NCBI RefSeq assembly: GCF_015351025.1
Contig: NZ_JADKRV010000003.1
Coordinates: forward strand, 310,001-374,000
DNA from: Curtobacterium sp. VKM Ac-1376
GTDB lineage: Bacteria; Actinomycetota; Actinomycetes; Actinomycetales; Microbacteriaceae
Reading direction: 5' to 3'
Length of the DNA stretch: 64,000 bases
Of this stretch, positions 40,944-48,564 are shown one piece after another. Each line of letters starts with the position of its first letter. Position 1 is the first letter of the stretch. Both the position numbers and the translations under genes were made by a program. A model generated the notes under the pieces. That model did no database searches, was not told where the DNA came from, and saw only the letters and a list, made by a program, of their open reading frames with translations.

Positions 40944-41294
40944 ATGTCCTCCACCCCGCTCTTCGACTCCATCGCCCAGCGCCGGGATCAGGCCGACGCC
41001 CCCGGGTCCGTCCCGACGCCCCCACCGGCTCGCGGGTTCGACACGCCCGTCCCCACCTCGCCGATGTCCGCACCCCTCCGGCCCGGTGACTCCACCCTCG
41101 TCCCCGCAGCCCTCGTCGCGGCGATCGACGACATCCCGGTGCGCGTCGCCGGCGCCGTCGTGACCGAGGCCACTGTGCGACCCGAGCACCTCGTCCTGGT
41201 CGAGACCGTCGCCGACGCCATCACCCGTGCGGTCGTCGACGCCGTCGTGACCGAACTCGACCGGATCACCCGCGACGGCGTCGTCCGCGTCTGA
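40944..41294 (+). CDS. Hypothetical protein, 116 residues
   Basis: Not recognised. Pro/Ala/Asp-rich, starting MSSTPLFDSIAQRRDQADAP; a disordered N-terminal half and a C-terminal half of alternating hydrophobic residues (VLVETVADAITRAVVDAVVT) that could form an amphipathic helix. No membrane segment. A promoter-like TTGCAC/TTGAAT lies upstream and the M23 peptidase gene begins 19 bases downstream, so they may be cotranscribed. It could be a small accessory of that peptidase; this is only an association. Confidence 0.6.
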   Translation: MSSTPLFDSIAQRRDQADAPGSVPTPPPARGFDTPVPTSPMSAPLRPGDSTLVPAALVAAIDDIPVRVAGAVVTEATVRPEHLVLVETVADAITRAVVDAVVTELDRITRDGVVRV

Positions 41295-41313
41295 AGCCGG
41301 CGGCCCCCGAGCG

Positions 41314-42150
41314 ATGACGACGTCCACCGACGGTCTCCCGCTGCGCCCGCGCGGTGCCGAGCGGCGGACCGCCAACCGATCAGCAGCGTCCGCGCAGCGC
41401 CGTGCACGGCGCGATGCGCCTCGGGACGCCCGACGAGCCGCCGGGGTGGCGGTGTCCCCTCCCGTCACCCCGGCTTCCACCCCGCGCCGCAGCACGTCGT
41501 TCTTCCGCAGCCCCGTCCGGCACACCCTGCCGGCAGCCGCCGCGACCGCCGTGGCCTGCCTGTTCGTCTCCGTCACCTCGCCGCAGACCGCCATGGCCGC
41601 CGCACCCGAGCAGAGCGCTCCCGCACTCGGCACCCAGCACTTCGTGGCTGACGGGTCCTCGCGCCTGACCGTCGACCGTGACGGCTTCTCGGTCGGGCAC
41701 CCAGCCGCAGTCCTGCGGGCACCCGGTGGCACGGCCTCGGCCGACGGGGTGTTCCGTCCCACGGTCGGCGTGATCGCCGATGGCGGCGCCTTCGGCTCGC
41801 GCTGGGTCGCGGGCTGTGACGCGTGCTCGACCTCGCACCAGGGTGTCGACTTCGCCGCGGCCATCGGCACCCCGGTGGTCGCCGCGATGCCCGGTCGGGT
41901 GGTCTCCGCCGGGGTCCTCGGTGGCTACGGGAACCAGGTCCTCCTGCAGCACGCCGACGGCACGCGGACCCGGTACGGGCACCTGTCCGTGATCGGGGTC
42001 CGGCCCGGCCAGACCGTCGTCGCCGGGCAGCGCATCGGGGCTGTCGGCAACACCGGTGTCTCGACGGGCGCACACCTGCACTTCGAGGTCATCGTCGCCG
42101 GCGCACCGATCGATCCCGCAGCCTGGTTGCAGGCTCGCGGGCTCCTCTGA
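41314..42150 (+). CDS. M23 family metallopeptidase (cell-wall endopeptidase)
   Basis: 278 residues. A long basic N-terminal stretch of about 68 residues is followed by one membrane segment (HTLPAAAATAVACLFVSVTS) that may be a signal anchor. The LytM/M23 domain has HQGVDFAAAIGTPVVAA (HxxxD), near residue 175, and HLHFEVIVAG (HxH), near 250, completing the zinc site. It probably cuts peptide cross-links of peptidoglycan outside the membrane. Its start at 41314 gives a very long cytoplasmic N-terminus; a shorter start further in is possible. Confidence 0.88.
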   Translation: MTTSTDGLPLRPRGAERRTANRSAASAQRRARRDAPRDARRAAGVAVSPPVTPASTPRRSTSFFRSPVRHTLPAAAATAVACLFVSVTSPQTAMAAAPEQSAPALGTQHFVADGSSRLTVDRDGFSVGHPAAVLRAPGGTASADGVFRPTVGVIADGGAFGSRWVAGCDACSTSHQGVDFAAAIGTPVVAAMPGRVVSAGVLGGYGNQVLLQHADGTRTRYGHLSVIGVRPGQTVVAGQRIGAVGNTGVSTGAHLHFEVIVAGAPIDPAAWLQARGLL

Positions 42151-42244
42151 CGGCCGGGTCGGCCAGGGCTCCGGCGCCGGACGAGGCCGCGGGCGTACCG
42201 TCGACACCGTCGCGACACCGCGCCGCGACAGGACGGAGACGCGC

Positions 42245-43093
42245 GTGCGTGTGACGGTGTTGGGAACGGGTGCGATGGGTGCCGGGGTGGCGGGTTCGCT
42301 CCTCCGCGAGGGGCACGAGGTCACGGTCTGGAACCGGAGCACCGACAAGGCCGCGCCGCTCGGCGACCGCGGAGCCACGGTCGCAGCCGATCCGGCGCTG
42401 GCCGTCGAACGCGCCGAGGTCGTCCTGCTCACCCTGTTCGACACCGACGCGGTCGTCGACGTCCTGGAGCAGGCCGCCGGCGACGCGCCGACCGACGCCG
42501 TGTGGGTGCAGGCCTCCACGATCGGGGTCGAGGGCACGGCCACCGTGGTGCAGCTCGCCCAGAAGTACAGCATCACCCTGGTCGAGGCGATGATGCTCGG
42601 CACGAAGGCCCCGGCGGAGCAGGGGAAGCTCACGATGCTCGCCGCGGGGCCCGGCGACCTGCTCGACCGCATCGCACCCGTGCTCGACGCGATCGGCGCG
42701 AAGACCGTCCGGGCCGGCGAGCACGTCGGCGACGGCACCGCCCTGAAGCTCGCGGCGAACGCCTGGATCGCCTCGCTCACGGCGGCCACCGGGCAGTCGC
42801 TCGCCCTCGCGGCCGCGCTCGGCCTCGACCCCGCGCTCTTCCTGCAGGCGATCGAGGGCAGTGCGAGCGACTCCGCGTACGCCCACACGAAGGGTGCGGC
42901 GATGATCGCCCGGCAGTTCCCCGCGCAGTTCGCGCTCGACGGGCTCCGGAAGGACATCGGCCTGATCACGGATGCGGCACGGTCGGCCGGGGTGTCCACG
43001 ACGCTGCTCGAGGCGCTCGGCCGGGTCTACGCGGACGCCAGTGCTGCGGGGCACGGTGGCGACGACATCGCCGCGGTGGGAACCGCGTTCTGA
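42245..43093 (+). CDS. NAD(P)-binding beta-hydroxyacid dehydrogenase-like oxidoreductase
   Basis: 282 residues. The Rossmann loop VTVLGTGAMGAGVAGSLL is at the N-terminus. The substrate signature usually D-x-P-V-S-G here reads VEAMMLGTKAPAEQGKLTML, and the catalytic Lys motif is ALKLAANAWIA near 168. Such proteins reduce hydroxyacids, 2-hydroxy-3-oxopropionate or related compounds; the exact one is not clear. GTG at 42245 starts the conserved motif; the frame extends upstream without it. Confidence 0.88.
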   Translation: MRVTVLGTGAMGAGVAGSLLREGHEVTVWNRSTDKAAPLGDRGATVAADPALAVERAEVVLLTLFDTDAVVDVLEQAAGDAPTDAVWVQASTIGVEGTATVVQLAQKYSITLVEAMMLGTKAPAEQGKLTMLAAGPGDLLDRIAPVLDAIGAKTVRAGEHVGDGTALKLAANAWIASLTAATGQSLALAAALGLDPALFLQAIEGSASDSAYAHTKGAAMIARQFPAQFALDGLRKDIGLITDAARSAGVSTTLLEALGRVYADASAAGHGGDDIAAVGTAF

Positions 43094-43105
43094 CGCCGGG
43101 TGCGG

Positions 43106-43309
43106 TCAGCCGCGTCGGAACAGTCGCCGCAGGCGCTTCGTGAGCCGTCCCACGGCCTCGTCGTTCATCGTGTTCGCCAGGTCGAATGCCTCGCGCGCGG
43201 GATCGGCGCCGCCCTGGATGCGTCGGAGTGCGGCGTCGGCACGGGCGCGTGAGTCGAGCTCGGCGAAGGGCATGTCGTCCTCGGGGTGGTGCTCGCCACC
43301 TGGTTCCAT
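43106..43309 (-). CDS. Small charged hypothetical protein
   Basis: 67 residues, MEPGGEHHPEDDMPFAELDS then a basic helix ending VGRLTKRLRRLFRRG. The acidic start and basic end suggest a short helical protein. It is 10 bases past the MarR stop on the same strand, so probably a passenger gene of that operon. No family was recognised. Confidence 0.5.
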   Translation of the reverse strand: MEPGGEHHPEDDMPFAELDSRARADAALRRIQGGADPAREAFDLANTMNDEAVGRLTKRLRRLFRRG

Positions 43310-43319
43310 GCGCGACAGG

Positions 43320-43838
43320 CTACGCGCGACGGGTGTGGTCGGTCCCGGCGTCGAGGTCGTCCACCACCCGGACGAGTTCGTCGAGGAACTCCACGACCAC
43401 GGCCATGTCGTCCGTCCGCAGGTGCTCGGTGACCTCGAGCGCACGAGCGTCGAGCTCCTCGATGACGCGCACCGCGTCCCGCATCGAGGTGCCGGTCGCG
43501 GTGAGGATCACGCCGCGGCGGTCGTTCGGGTCGGGGTGCCGCTCGACGTGGCCGCTGCGGACGAGCCGGTCGACGAGCGCCGAGGTCGATGCCGCCGTGA
43601 TCTGGAGTCGCTCGGCGAGGACCTTCGCGTTGACGGTCCGGCCGTCGTGCTCGGCGTCGATCAGGACCCGGAGTGCCAGCAGGGCGTTCTCGCCGATGCC
43701 CAGGGACTCGCGCGCGCGGCGCTGGGCGGCGCTCTCGGCTGAGCGGTACCGCCGCAGGGCGTTGAGGACGTCGACGGCGGTCACCGCGGAGTCCTCGTAC
43801 CAGTACCCCGCGGTGCTGGTCATCACCTCGGACGTCAT
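43320..43838 (-). CDS. MarR family transcriptional regulator
   Basis: 172 residues. Winged-helix region: LGIGENALLALRVLIDAEHD, TVNAKVLAERLQITAASTSALVDRLVRSGHVE, RHPDPNDRRGVILTATG. The start is the ATG at 43838, which lies 9 bases from the operator-like dyad GCTAGA-CGC-TCTAGC at 43848. It is divergent from the alpha-E gene. Its ligand is unknown. Confidence 0.88.
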   Translation of the reverse strand: MTSEVMTSTAGYWYEDSAVTAVDVLNALRRYRSAESAAQRRARESLGIGENALLALRVLIDAEHDGRTVNAKVLAERLQITAASTSALVDRLVRSGHVERHPDPNDRRGVILTATGTSMRDAVRVIEELDARALEVTEHLRTDDMAVVVEFLDELVRVVDDLDAGTDHTRRA

Positions 43839-43847
43839 GCGAACAAT

Positions 43848-43862
43848 GCTAGACGCTCTAGC
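43848..43862. promoter_or_regulatory. MarR operator dyad GCTAGA-CGC-TCTAGC
   Basis: Perfect 15-base inverted repeat 10 bases before the MarR start codon, low in GC compared with the surroundings. It suggests autorepression. Confidence 0.6.
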
Positions 43863-43970
43863 GAGTTCGTCAGGCGAGCGGGGAGACGGGACACTCGCAA
43901 CACCCGTGACGTCATTCGGAAACACCCCGGCAACGCCCGCTCGTTAGGTTCTGGGCATGCAGGAGCAGCC

Positions 43971-44864
43971 GTGCTGAGCCGACTCGCGGGGAACGTCTTC
44001 CACGTGGGGAGCGCGGTCGAGCGCACCGACGTCGTCGCGCGGCTGCTCGACGTCTACGTCGCTCGCCGCGAACCGGGCACCCTCGACGACGACCGCATGG
44101 TGGCGACGGAGCTCCGCAGCGTCATCGGGACGGCGGGTCCGGCGAACGACGCCGACCGTGCCGCGACGATCGACGCGCTCGCGCTCGACCGGCACGAGCC
44201 CGCCTCGATCGCGGCAGCGGTGGCCGTCGCCCGCGACCACGCACGTCGTGCCCGCGAGGTCGTCTCGAGCGAACTCTGGGACTGCCTCGACGTCACGCGG
44301 TCACGGATGCCGCGGAAGATCGCCCCCGACCGGGCGCACGAGTTCCTGGGGTGGGCACGGGAGCGCAGCGCGCTCGCCATCGGTGTCGTCGAGGGCGATG
44401 CCAGCCGCGACGAGGTCTGGGAGTTCTTCACCCTCGGCCGGTCCCTGACGCGCTGCGCCTCCACCGCCCGCCTGCTGGCGTCGCGGTTGCTGGAACCCGA
44501 CTCGGTGATCTCGTGGACGGCGGCGCTCCGGGCATGCGGAGCGGGCGAGGCGTTCCTGCGCGGGCGGGACCACGCCCCGGTTCCGTCCGACGCAGCGGCG
44601 TTCCTGCTCCTCGACGAGCACAGTCCCCGCTCGCTGCGCTTCTCGGTGCACCGCGCCGCCGAGTGTCTCGCCGACGTCGCCCCCGCCTGTGTGGCGGAGG
44701 AGGTCGCCGGGTTCGCCGCAGCACGGGCGCAGCTCGACGCCATCAGCGAGGAGTCGGCACTCGCCGCCGTCGGCGCGGCCGGCGACCGGCTGGCGGTCGC
44801 GGCCGACCGCGTGGCTGCGGCGCTCGAAGCGCGCGTCTTCGCGGGGTCGGCGCCCGTGCTCTGA
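43971..44864 (+). CDS. Alpha-E domain protein (DUF403-like), stand-alone
   Basis: 297 residues. The N-terminus MLSRLAGNVFHVGSAVERTD is the alpha-E hallmark (usually MLSRIAESLFWIGRYVERAE), followed by an all-helical fold with RTRCASTARLLASRLL-like segments. Alpha-E proteins normally sit beside a circularly permuted ATP-grasp protein and a transglutaminase-like protein and may help synthesise a peptide; neither is present within 20 kb. Start GTG 43971. The usual function is therefore doubtful here, but the frame is complete. Confidence 0.75.
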   Translation: MLSRLAGNVFHVGSAVERTDVVARLLDVYVARREPGTLDDDRMVATELRSVIGTAGPANDADRAATIDALALDRHEPASIAAAVAVARDHARRAREVVSSELWDCLDVTRSRMPRKIAPDRAHEFLGWARERSALAIGVVEGDASRDEVWEFFTLGRSLTRCASTARLLASRLLEPDSVISWTAALRACGAGEAFLRGRDHAPVPSDAAAFLLLDEHSPRSLRFSVHRAAECLADVAPACVAEEVAGFAAARAQLDAISEESALAAVGAAGDRLAVAADRVAAALEARVFAGSAPVL

Positions 44865-44919
44865 GCCGCGGTCGGCCCACGGGTCGTTGCGCTGATCGGG
44901 TGGTCGCGCCGCGTCGGAG

Positions 44920-44953
44920 GGGAGGCCCGTGGCGGGGCCGCCACGGGCCTCCC
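44920..44953. terminator. Palindrome terminator (family A)
   Basis: The 16-base arm GGGAGGCCCGTGGCGG pairs perfectly with 44938-44953 over a 2-base loop. It lies between the convergent alpha-E and MFS genes. Confidence 0.75.
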
Positions 44954-44955
44954 GT

Positions 44956-45034
44956 CCGTCAGGCGGCACCGGAATCCGTCAGGCGGCACCGGAATCCGTC
45001 AGGCGGCACCGGAATCCCTCAGACGGCACTGGAG
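44956..45034. repeat. 20-bp tandem repeat, three exact copies and one decayed
   Basis: CCGTCAGGCGGCACCGGAAT repeats exactly at 44956, 44976 and 44996, with a fourth degenerate copy from 45016 that enters the last codons of the MFS gene. It adjoins the family A palindrome. Confidence 0.9.
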
Positions 45035-46356
45035 CGATCGGCCAGCGCTTCGTCGCGCTCGAGCTCCCGTCGCAGCGCGGCGCGCGTGCCGACGACCGGC
45101 ACCGCGTGCGTGATCGCGAGGTGCAGGCGGGCGTCGGCGTCGTACCGGAGCCGGACCCGCTGGTACCGGATCAGCCACACCAGGGCGATCGCGAGGGCCA
45201 CGAAGCCCGACGCGGCGCCGACGACGATCGCCCAGCGCGGGCCGAAGGCGTCGGCGACCGCTCCGACGACGGGGGCGCCGATGGGGGTGCCACCGGCGAA
45301 GATCGCCATGTACAGCGCCATCACCCGGCCGCGCATCACCGGCTCGGTCGTCGTCTGCACCAGGGCGTTCGCGGTCGTCATGAAGGTCAGGGACGCGAGC
45401 CCGACGAACACGAGCACGACCGCGAAGGTCCAGTAGGTCGGGGCCAGCGCGGCGGCGGTGCACGCGAGACCGAACCCGCCGGCGGCGAGTACCAGGGTGC
45501 GCATGCGCGGGGTGTCCCGGCGGGCGGACAGCAGCGCCCCGGCCACCGAGCCGATGGCCATCACGGAGTTGAGCAGGCCGAACTCGCCGGCGCCCTGGTG
45601 GAACTCGACGCGGGCCATCGTCGAGGTGAAGATCGGGAAGTTCACGCCGAACGTGCCGACGACGAAGATCATGCAGAGCACCACGACGATGTCCGGCCGG
45701 GTCCGGACGTACCGGAAGCCGGCGACGATCTGTCCCCTGCCGCGAGCGGCGCGGACGCGTTCGGCGAGCTGTGCGGGGTCGACGAACCGCAGCGCGACGA
45801 GGACGGCCAGGAACGAGCCGGCGTTGATGACGAACACCCAGCCGGAGCCGATCGCGGCGATGAGCACCCCGGCGACCGCGGGGCCGATGAGCCGTGCGGC
45901 GTTGAACGACGCGGAGTTGAGCGCGACGGCGTTCGCGACGTTCTCGCCCTGCACGACGTCGGAGACGAACGCCTGGCGGATCGGGGCGTCGAACGCGGCG
46001 ACGATGCCGAGCGCGAGGGCGAACCCGTACAGCGACAGCAGGGTCGCGGTGTGCGTGAGGACCATCACGCCGAGTCCGAGGCCGAGCAGCCCCATCAGTG
46101 TCTGGGTCAGCATGAGCATCCGCCGGCGGTCGAACCGGTCGGCGGCGAGACCGGTGAGCGGGAGGAGCAGGAGCTGTGGGCCGAACTGCAGCGCCATCGT
46201 GATGCCCACCGCGACGGCGTCGTTGTCGGAGAGCTGCGTCAGGACGATCCAGTCCTGGGCGGTGCGCTGCATCCAGGTGCCGACGTTCGACACCAGGGCA
46301 CCGGCGAACCAGATGCGGTAGTTGCGGCCGGCGAGGGAGCGGAACATCGCGGTCAC
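45019..46356 (-). CDS. MFS transporter (enterobactin-exporter-like)
   Basis: 445 residues, twelve membrane helices. It starts MFRSLAGRNYRIWFAGALVS, and the conserved motif A is ADRFDRRRMLMLTQTLMG near residue 70. The Arg-rich loop between TM6 and TM7 (ERVRAARGRGQ) and NVGTWMQRTAQDW near 25 fit the EntS/DUF894 group of exporters. The substrate is unknown. It is translationally coupled to the upstream MarR by the ATGA overlap at 46353, indicating repression of export by that MarR. The last few codons overlap the 20-bp tandem repeat. Confidence 0.9.
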   Translation of the reverse strand: MTAMFRSLAGRNYRIWFAGALVSNVGTWMQRTAQDWIVLTQLSDNDAVAVGITMALQFGPQLLLLPLTGLAADRFDRRRMLMLTQTLMGLLGLGLGVMVLTHTATLLSLYGFALALGIVAAFDAPIRQAFVSDVVQGENVANAVALNSASFNAARLIGPAVAGVLIAAIGSGWVFVINAGSFLAVLVALRFVDPAQLAERVRAARGRGQIVAGFRYVRTRPDIVVVLCMIFVVGTFGVNFPIFTSTMARVEFHQGAGEFGLLNSVMAIGSVAGALLSARRDTPRMRTLVLAAGGFGLACTAAALAPTYWTFAVVLVFVGLASLTFMTTANALVQTTTEPVMRGRVMALYMAIFAGGTPIGAPVVGAVADAFGPRWAIVVGAASGFVALAIALVWLIRYQRVRLRYDADARLHLAITHAVPVVGTRAALRRELERDEALADRSSAV

Positions 46357-46763
46357 GGCTGGGCGAGCCTCCTCAGGATCTCGGTGGCGTCGGCGAGGGT
46401 GGTCCGCTCACCGGCGGTGAGTGCTGCGAGTCGCGGTGTGAGCCAGCTGTCGCGGCGGCGTCGGGTCTCCTCGACGAAGGCGGCCCCGGCGGGCGTCGCG
46501 CAGAGCACGACCTTGCGGCGGTCGTCGTCGTGGCTGCCCCTCGAGACGAGTCCGCGCTCGACCAGGACCGCGACGGTCTTGGTCATCGACGGCGGGGTGA
46601 CGCCGTCCTGCCGGCTCAGGTCGGCCAGGGTCATCGCGCCGTCGCGGTGCAGCCGTGCGAGGGCCGAGAACTGGGCGTCGGTGACGCTCGAGTCGGCCTT
46701 CTGCGCCCGAAGCGTCCGCGACAGCCGGTTCACGGCGATCCGGAGGTCGGTGGCGTCGGTCAT
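46353..46763 (-). CDS. MarR family transcriptional regulator (exporter-linked)
   Basis: 136 residues: MTDATDLRIAVNRLSRTLRA, then winged helix DLSRQDGVTPPSMTKTVAVL and SHDDDRRKVVLCATPAG (wing). It is the first gene of the MarR-MFS operon. The dyad AGTTC-N7-GAACT, 22 bases upstream, suggests autoregulation. The signal is presumably a compound that the MFS exports. Confidence 0.9.
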   Translation of the reverse strand: MTDATDLRIAVNRLSRTLRAQKADSSVTDAQFSALARLHRDGAMTLADLSRQDGVTPPSMTKTVAVLVERGLVSRGSHDDDRRKVVLCATPAGAAFVEETRRRRDSWLTPRLAALTAGERTTLADATEILRRLAQP

Positions 46764-46784
46764 GGTTCCTCAGCCTATCTCATT

Positions 46785-46801
46785 AGTTCACCGAACGAAC
46801 T
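46785..46801. promoter_or_regulatory. MarR-type dyad AGTTC-N7-GAACT
   Basis: Inverted repeat upstream of the MarR-MFS operon, between it and the dehydrogenase remnant. Confidence 0.45.
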
Positions 46802-46821
46802 GGTTGAGCGGGTGTAGCCCC

Positions 46822-47124
46822 AACTCCGCGGTCGCCGCGGACAACGAGCGCATGGTGCAGTTCGCGGTCGACACGTTCGGCGCGCTGCACCTCGCCGTGA
46901 ACAACGCCGGCATCGGCGCCGCCCCGCAGCCGATCGGTGAGTACGACATCGGCGCCTGGGACCGCGTCCGAGCGATCGACCTGGACGGCGTCTTCTACGG
47001 GCTGCGCTACGAGATCCCGGCGATGGTGGCCGCGGGCGGCGGCGCCATCGTGAACATGGCGTCGGTGCTCGGCACGGTCGGCATGGCGCAGAACGCCGCG
47101 CACGTCGCCTCGAAGCACGCGCTC
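46822..47124 (+). pseudogene. Short-chain dehydrogenase/reductase fragment
   Basis: About 100 codons of internal SDR sequence: the NAG motif (HLAVNNAGIG), WDRVRAIDLDGVFYG, GGAIVNMASVLG and HVASKHAL. The N-terminal TGxxxGxG coenzyme loop and everything after the active-site helix are missing, and the catalytic Tyr of YxxxK is His (codon CAC at 47101). There is no start codon of its own, and homology ends precisely where a hairpin begins (47126). It is a decayed remnant, not a working gene. Confidence 0.85.
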
Positions 47125-47125
47125 G

Positions 47126-47151
47126 CTTCCCAGCGCGGGTGCGCTGGGAAG
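47126..47151. repeat. Hairpin CTTCCCAGCGC / GCGCTGGGAAG at the end of the dehydrogenase fragment
   Basis: Perfect 11-base stem, 4-base loop GGGT, beginning one base after the last residue of recognisable SDR homology. It could mark a break point. Confidence 0.55.
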
Positions 47152-47162
47152 GAACGTCGGAC

Positions 47163-47212
47163 GGGAGGCCCGCCCAGCCTGGGCCGATCGGCTCGCGCTG
47201 GGCGGGCCTCCC
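47163..47212. terminator. Palindrome terminator with 18-base loop (family A)
   Basis: GGGAGGCCCGCCCAGC pairs perfectly with 47197-47212 across an 18-base loop. It lies at the end of the acetamidase gene and past the SDR fragment. Same GGGAGGCCCG core as other family A copies. Confidence 0.75.
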
Positions 47213-47217
47213 TGCCT

Positions 47218-48162
47218 TCAGAGCCGCGCGTCCGTCAGGATCGCGTCGTGCGGGAGCAGGGCGTGCACGCCCCACGTGCGGTTCGCGACCTGCGTGACGC
47301 GCATGCTCACCGTGACGCTCGCCATGGCGAGTGCCTCGGCCCGGCCGATGCCGTGCAACCCGACGATCCAGTCGACCATCCGGTCGAGCGCCGTCGTCGT
47401 CGCGACGTTGAGGTCGGCGTCGAAACCGAAGGTGACCCGTCCGGCCGGGGTGTCGGCGTGCACGCCCTCGACCGGAGCCTGGTCGAGGAGCGTCAGCGTC
47501 ATCGTGGTCGTCATGCCGCACTCGACCGCCGTGCCGGAGACCTCGCCGTCGCCCTGGGCCGCGTGTCCGTCGCCGACGTGGAGCAGCGCGTCCGGCACCG
47601 TCACCGGCAGGTACAGGGTGGACCCGGCGACGAGCTCGCGACAGTCGATGTTGCCGCCGCCGGCCGTGCGGGGCGGGATCGTGGAGTGCTCGCCCGTGCC
47701 CTCCGGTGGGACCCCGACGACGCCGAGGAACGGTGCCGTGCGCACGCCCAGGCCGAGCTGGTTGACGGCGACGCCGGCGTCCGTGTCGATGTCCCACAGC
47801 AGCGGGCCGCGGGACGCCGGGTCCGTCAGCCCGAGCGCACGGTTCACCGGGGAGTCGACCCCGCCCGAGGCCGTGTAGCCCCAGCCGTCCGGCACCAGAG
47901 CGTCGAAGTGCACGGCGAGGACCATCCCCGGGCGCGCACCCGCGACGGCGATCGGCCCGACCAGGCAGTGCCCCCGGCGCGGGTCGATCAGGGTCGGGGC
48001 GTCGATCCCCGGACCCGGCTGGCGTTCGGTGTAGCCGGCGGCGCTCAGCGTCCGGACGGTGACCGTGTCGCCCGGTTCCACGGTCAGGACCGGCTGGCGT
48101 TCGGCGGTGAAGACGTCCACGGCGGAGTCGGCGGTGGCGTCGAGGTGGTGGTGGGTCGTCAC
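47218..48162 (-). CDS. Acetamidase/formamidase family protein
   Basis: 314 residues, MTTHHHLDATADSAVDVFTA. Family motifs: GPIAVAGARPGMVLAVHFDAL, GNIDCRELVAGSTLYLPV, and LHVGDGHAAQGDGEVSGTAVE (the metal/amide-binding loop). It hydrolyses short amides such as acetamide or formamide to ammonia plus an acid; the substrate cannot be fixed. Complete. It ends in a family A palindrome. Confidence 0.92.
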   Translation of the reverse strand: MTTHHHLDATADSAVDVFTAERQPVLTVEPGDTVTVRTLSAAGYTERQPGPGIDAPTLIDPRRGHCLVGPIAVAGARPGMVLAVHFDALVPDGWGYTASGGVDSPVNRALGLTDPASRGPLLWDIDTDAGVAVNQLGLGVRTAPFLGVVGVPPEGTGEHSTIPPRTAGGGNIDCRELVAGSTLYLPVTVPDALLHVGDGHAAQGDGEVSGTAVECGMTTTMTLTLLDQAPVEGVHADTPAGRVTFGFDADLNVATTTALDRMVDWIVGLHGIGRAEALAMASVTVSMRVTQVANRTWGVHALLPHDAILTDARL

Positions 48163-48196
48163 CGCTCGATCATCGCAGGCGGTTCCGGGCGTACCG

Positions 48197-48251
48197 GGTC
48201 GAATCGGGCGTACCTGGTCGGAACTTCTGACCAGGTACGCCCGATTCGACC
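48197..48251. repeat. Perfect 23-bp stem hairpin
   Basis: The 23 bases at 48197-48219 pair perfectly with 48229-48251 over a 9-base loop. Both GGGCGTACC units at 48187 and 48206 are part of a local repeat. It lies just before the acetamidase start codon and after the small membrane gene. Too stable to be a normal 5' leader. Confidence 0.7.
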
Positions 48252-48261
48252 AGCCATCGCC

Positions 48262-48282
48262 GGCGTTCTGGGAAGGAACGCC
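48262..48282. terminator. Hairpin GGCGTTC / GAACGCC after the PiT operon
   Basis: Seven-base perfect stem with a 7-base loop, starting 2 bases after the stop of the small membrane gene read on the minus strand. Confidence 0.55.
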
Positions 48283-48283
48283 C

Positions 48284-48553
48284 TCAGTGGAACTGGGGGA
48301 TCGTCAACCAGATGCCGGCCAGCACGGCGGCGATGCACAGCGCGAAGCACAGGACGGCACCGGCCAGGGCAGCCGGCGGGGTGTGCCCGGACCGCGGCGT
48401 CTCCTCGGAGTACTGCGTGCGCTCGCCGCCGGCGTCGTCCGGCTGGCCCGTGCCGAGCAGCCGCAGGCCGAGGGTGTAGACCAGCACGATGCCCACGGCG
48501 GCCACGAACCCGACGCCCGCGACCGTCGCGATGGCGGTGAAGTCGATCTCCAT
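48284..48553 (-). CDS. Small two-helix membrane protein next to the phosphate transporter
   Basis: 89 residues, MEIDFTAIATVAGVGFVAAV, two membrane helices (TVAGVGFVAAVGIVLVYTLG and LAGAVLCFALCIAAVLAGIW) separated by a polar loop with TGQPDDAGGER. It follows the PiT gene by 11 bases on the same strand, so it is probably cotranscribed and may be an accessory. No family was recognised. Confidence 0.7.
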   Translation of the reverse strand: MEIDFTAIATVAGVGFVAAVGIVLVYTLGLRLLGTGQPDDAGGERTQYSEETPRSGHTPPAALAGAVLCFALCIAAVLAGIWLTIPQFH

Positions 48554-48564
48554 CGTCGTTCCCC

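Noticed and set aside
44929-48540. A 1203-residue plus-strand frame
   Set aside because: It spans the reverse of the MFS, MarR and acetamidase genes; only the 46822-47124 part has real homology (SDR fragment).
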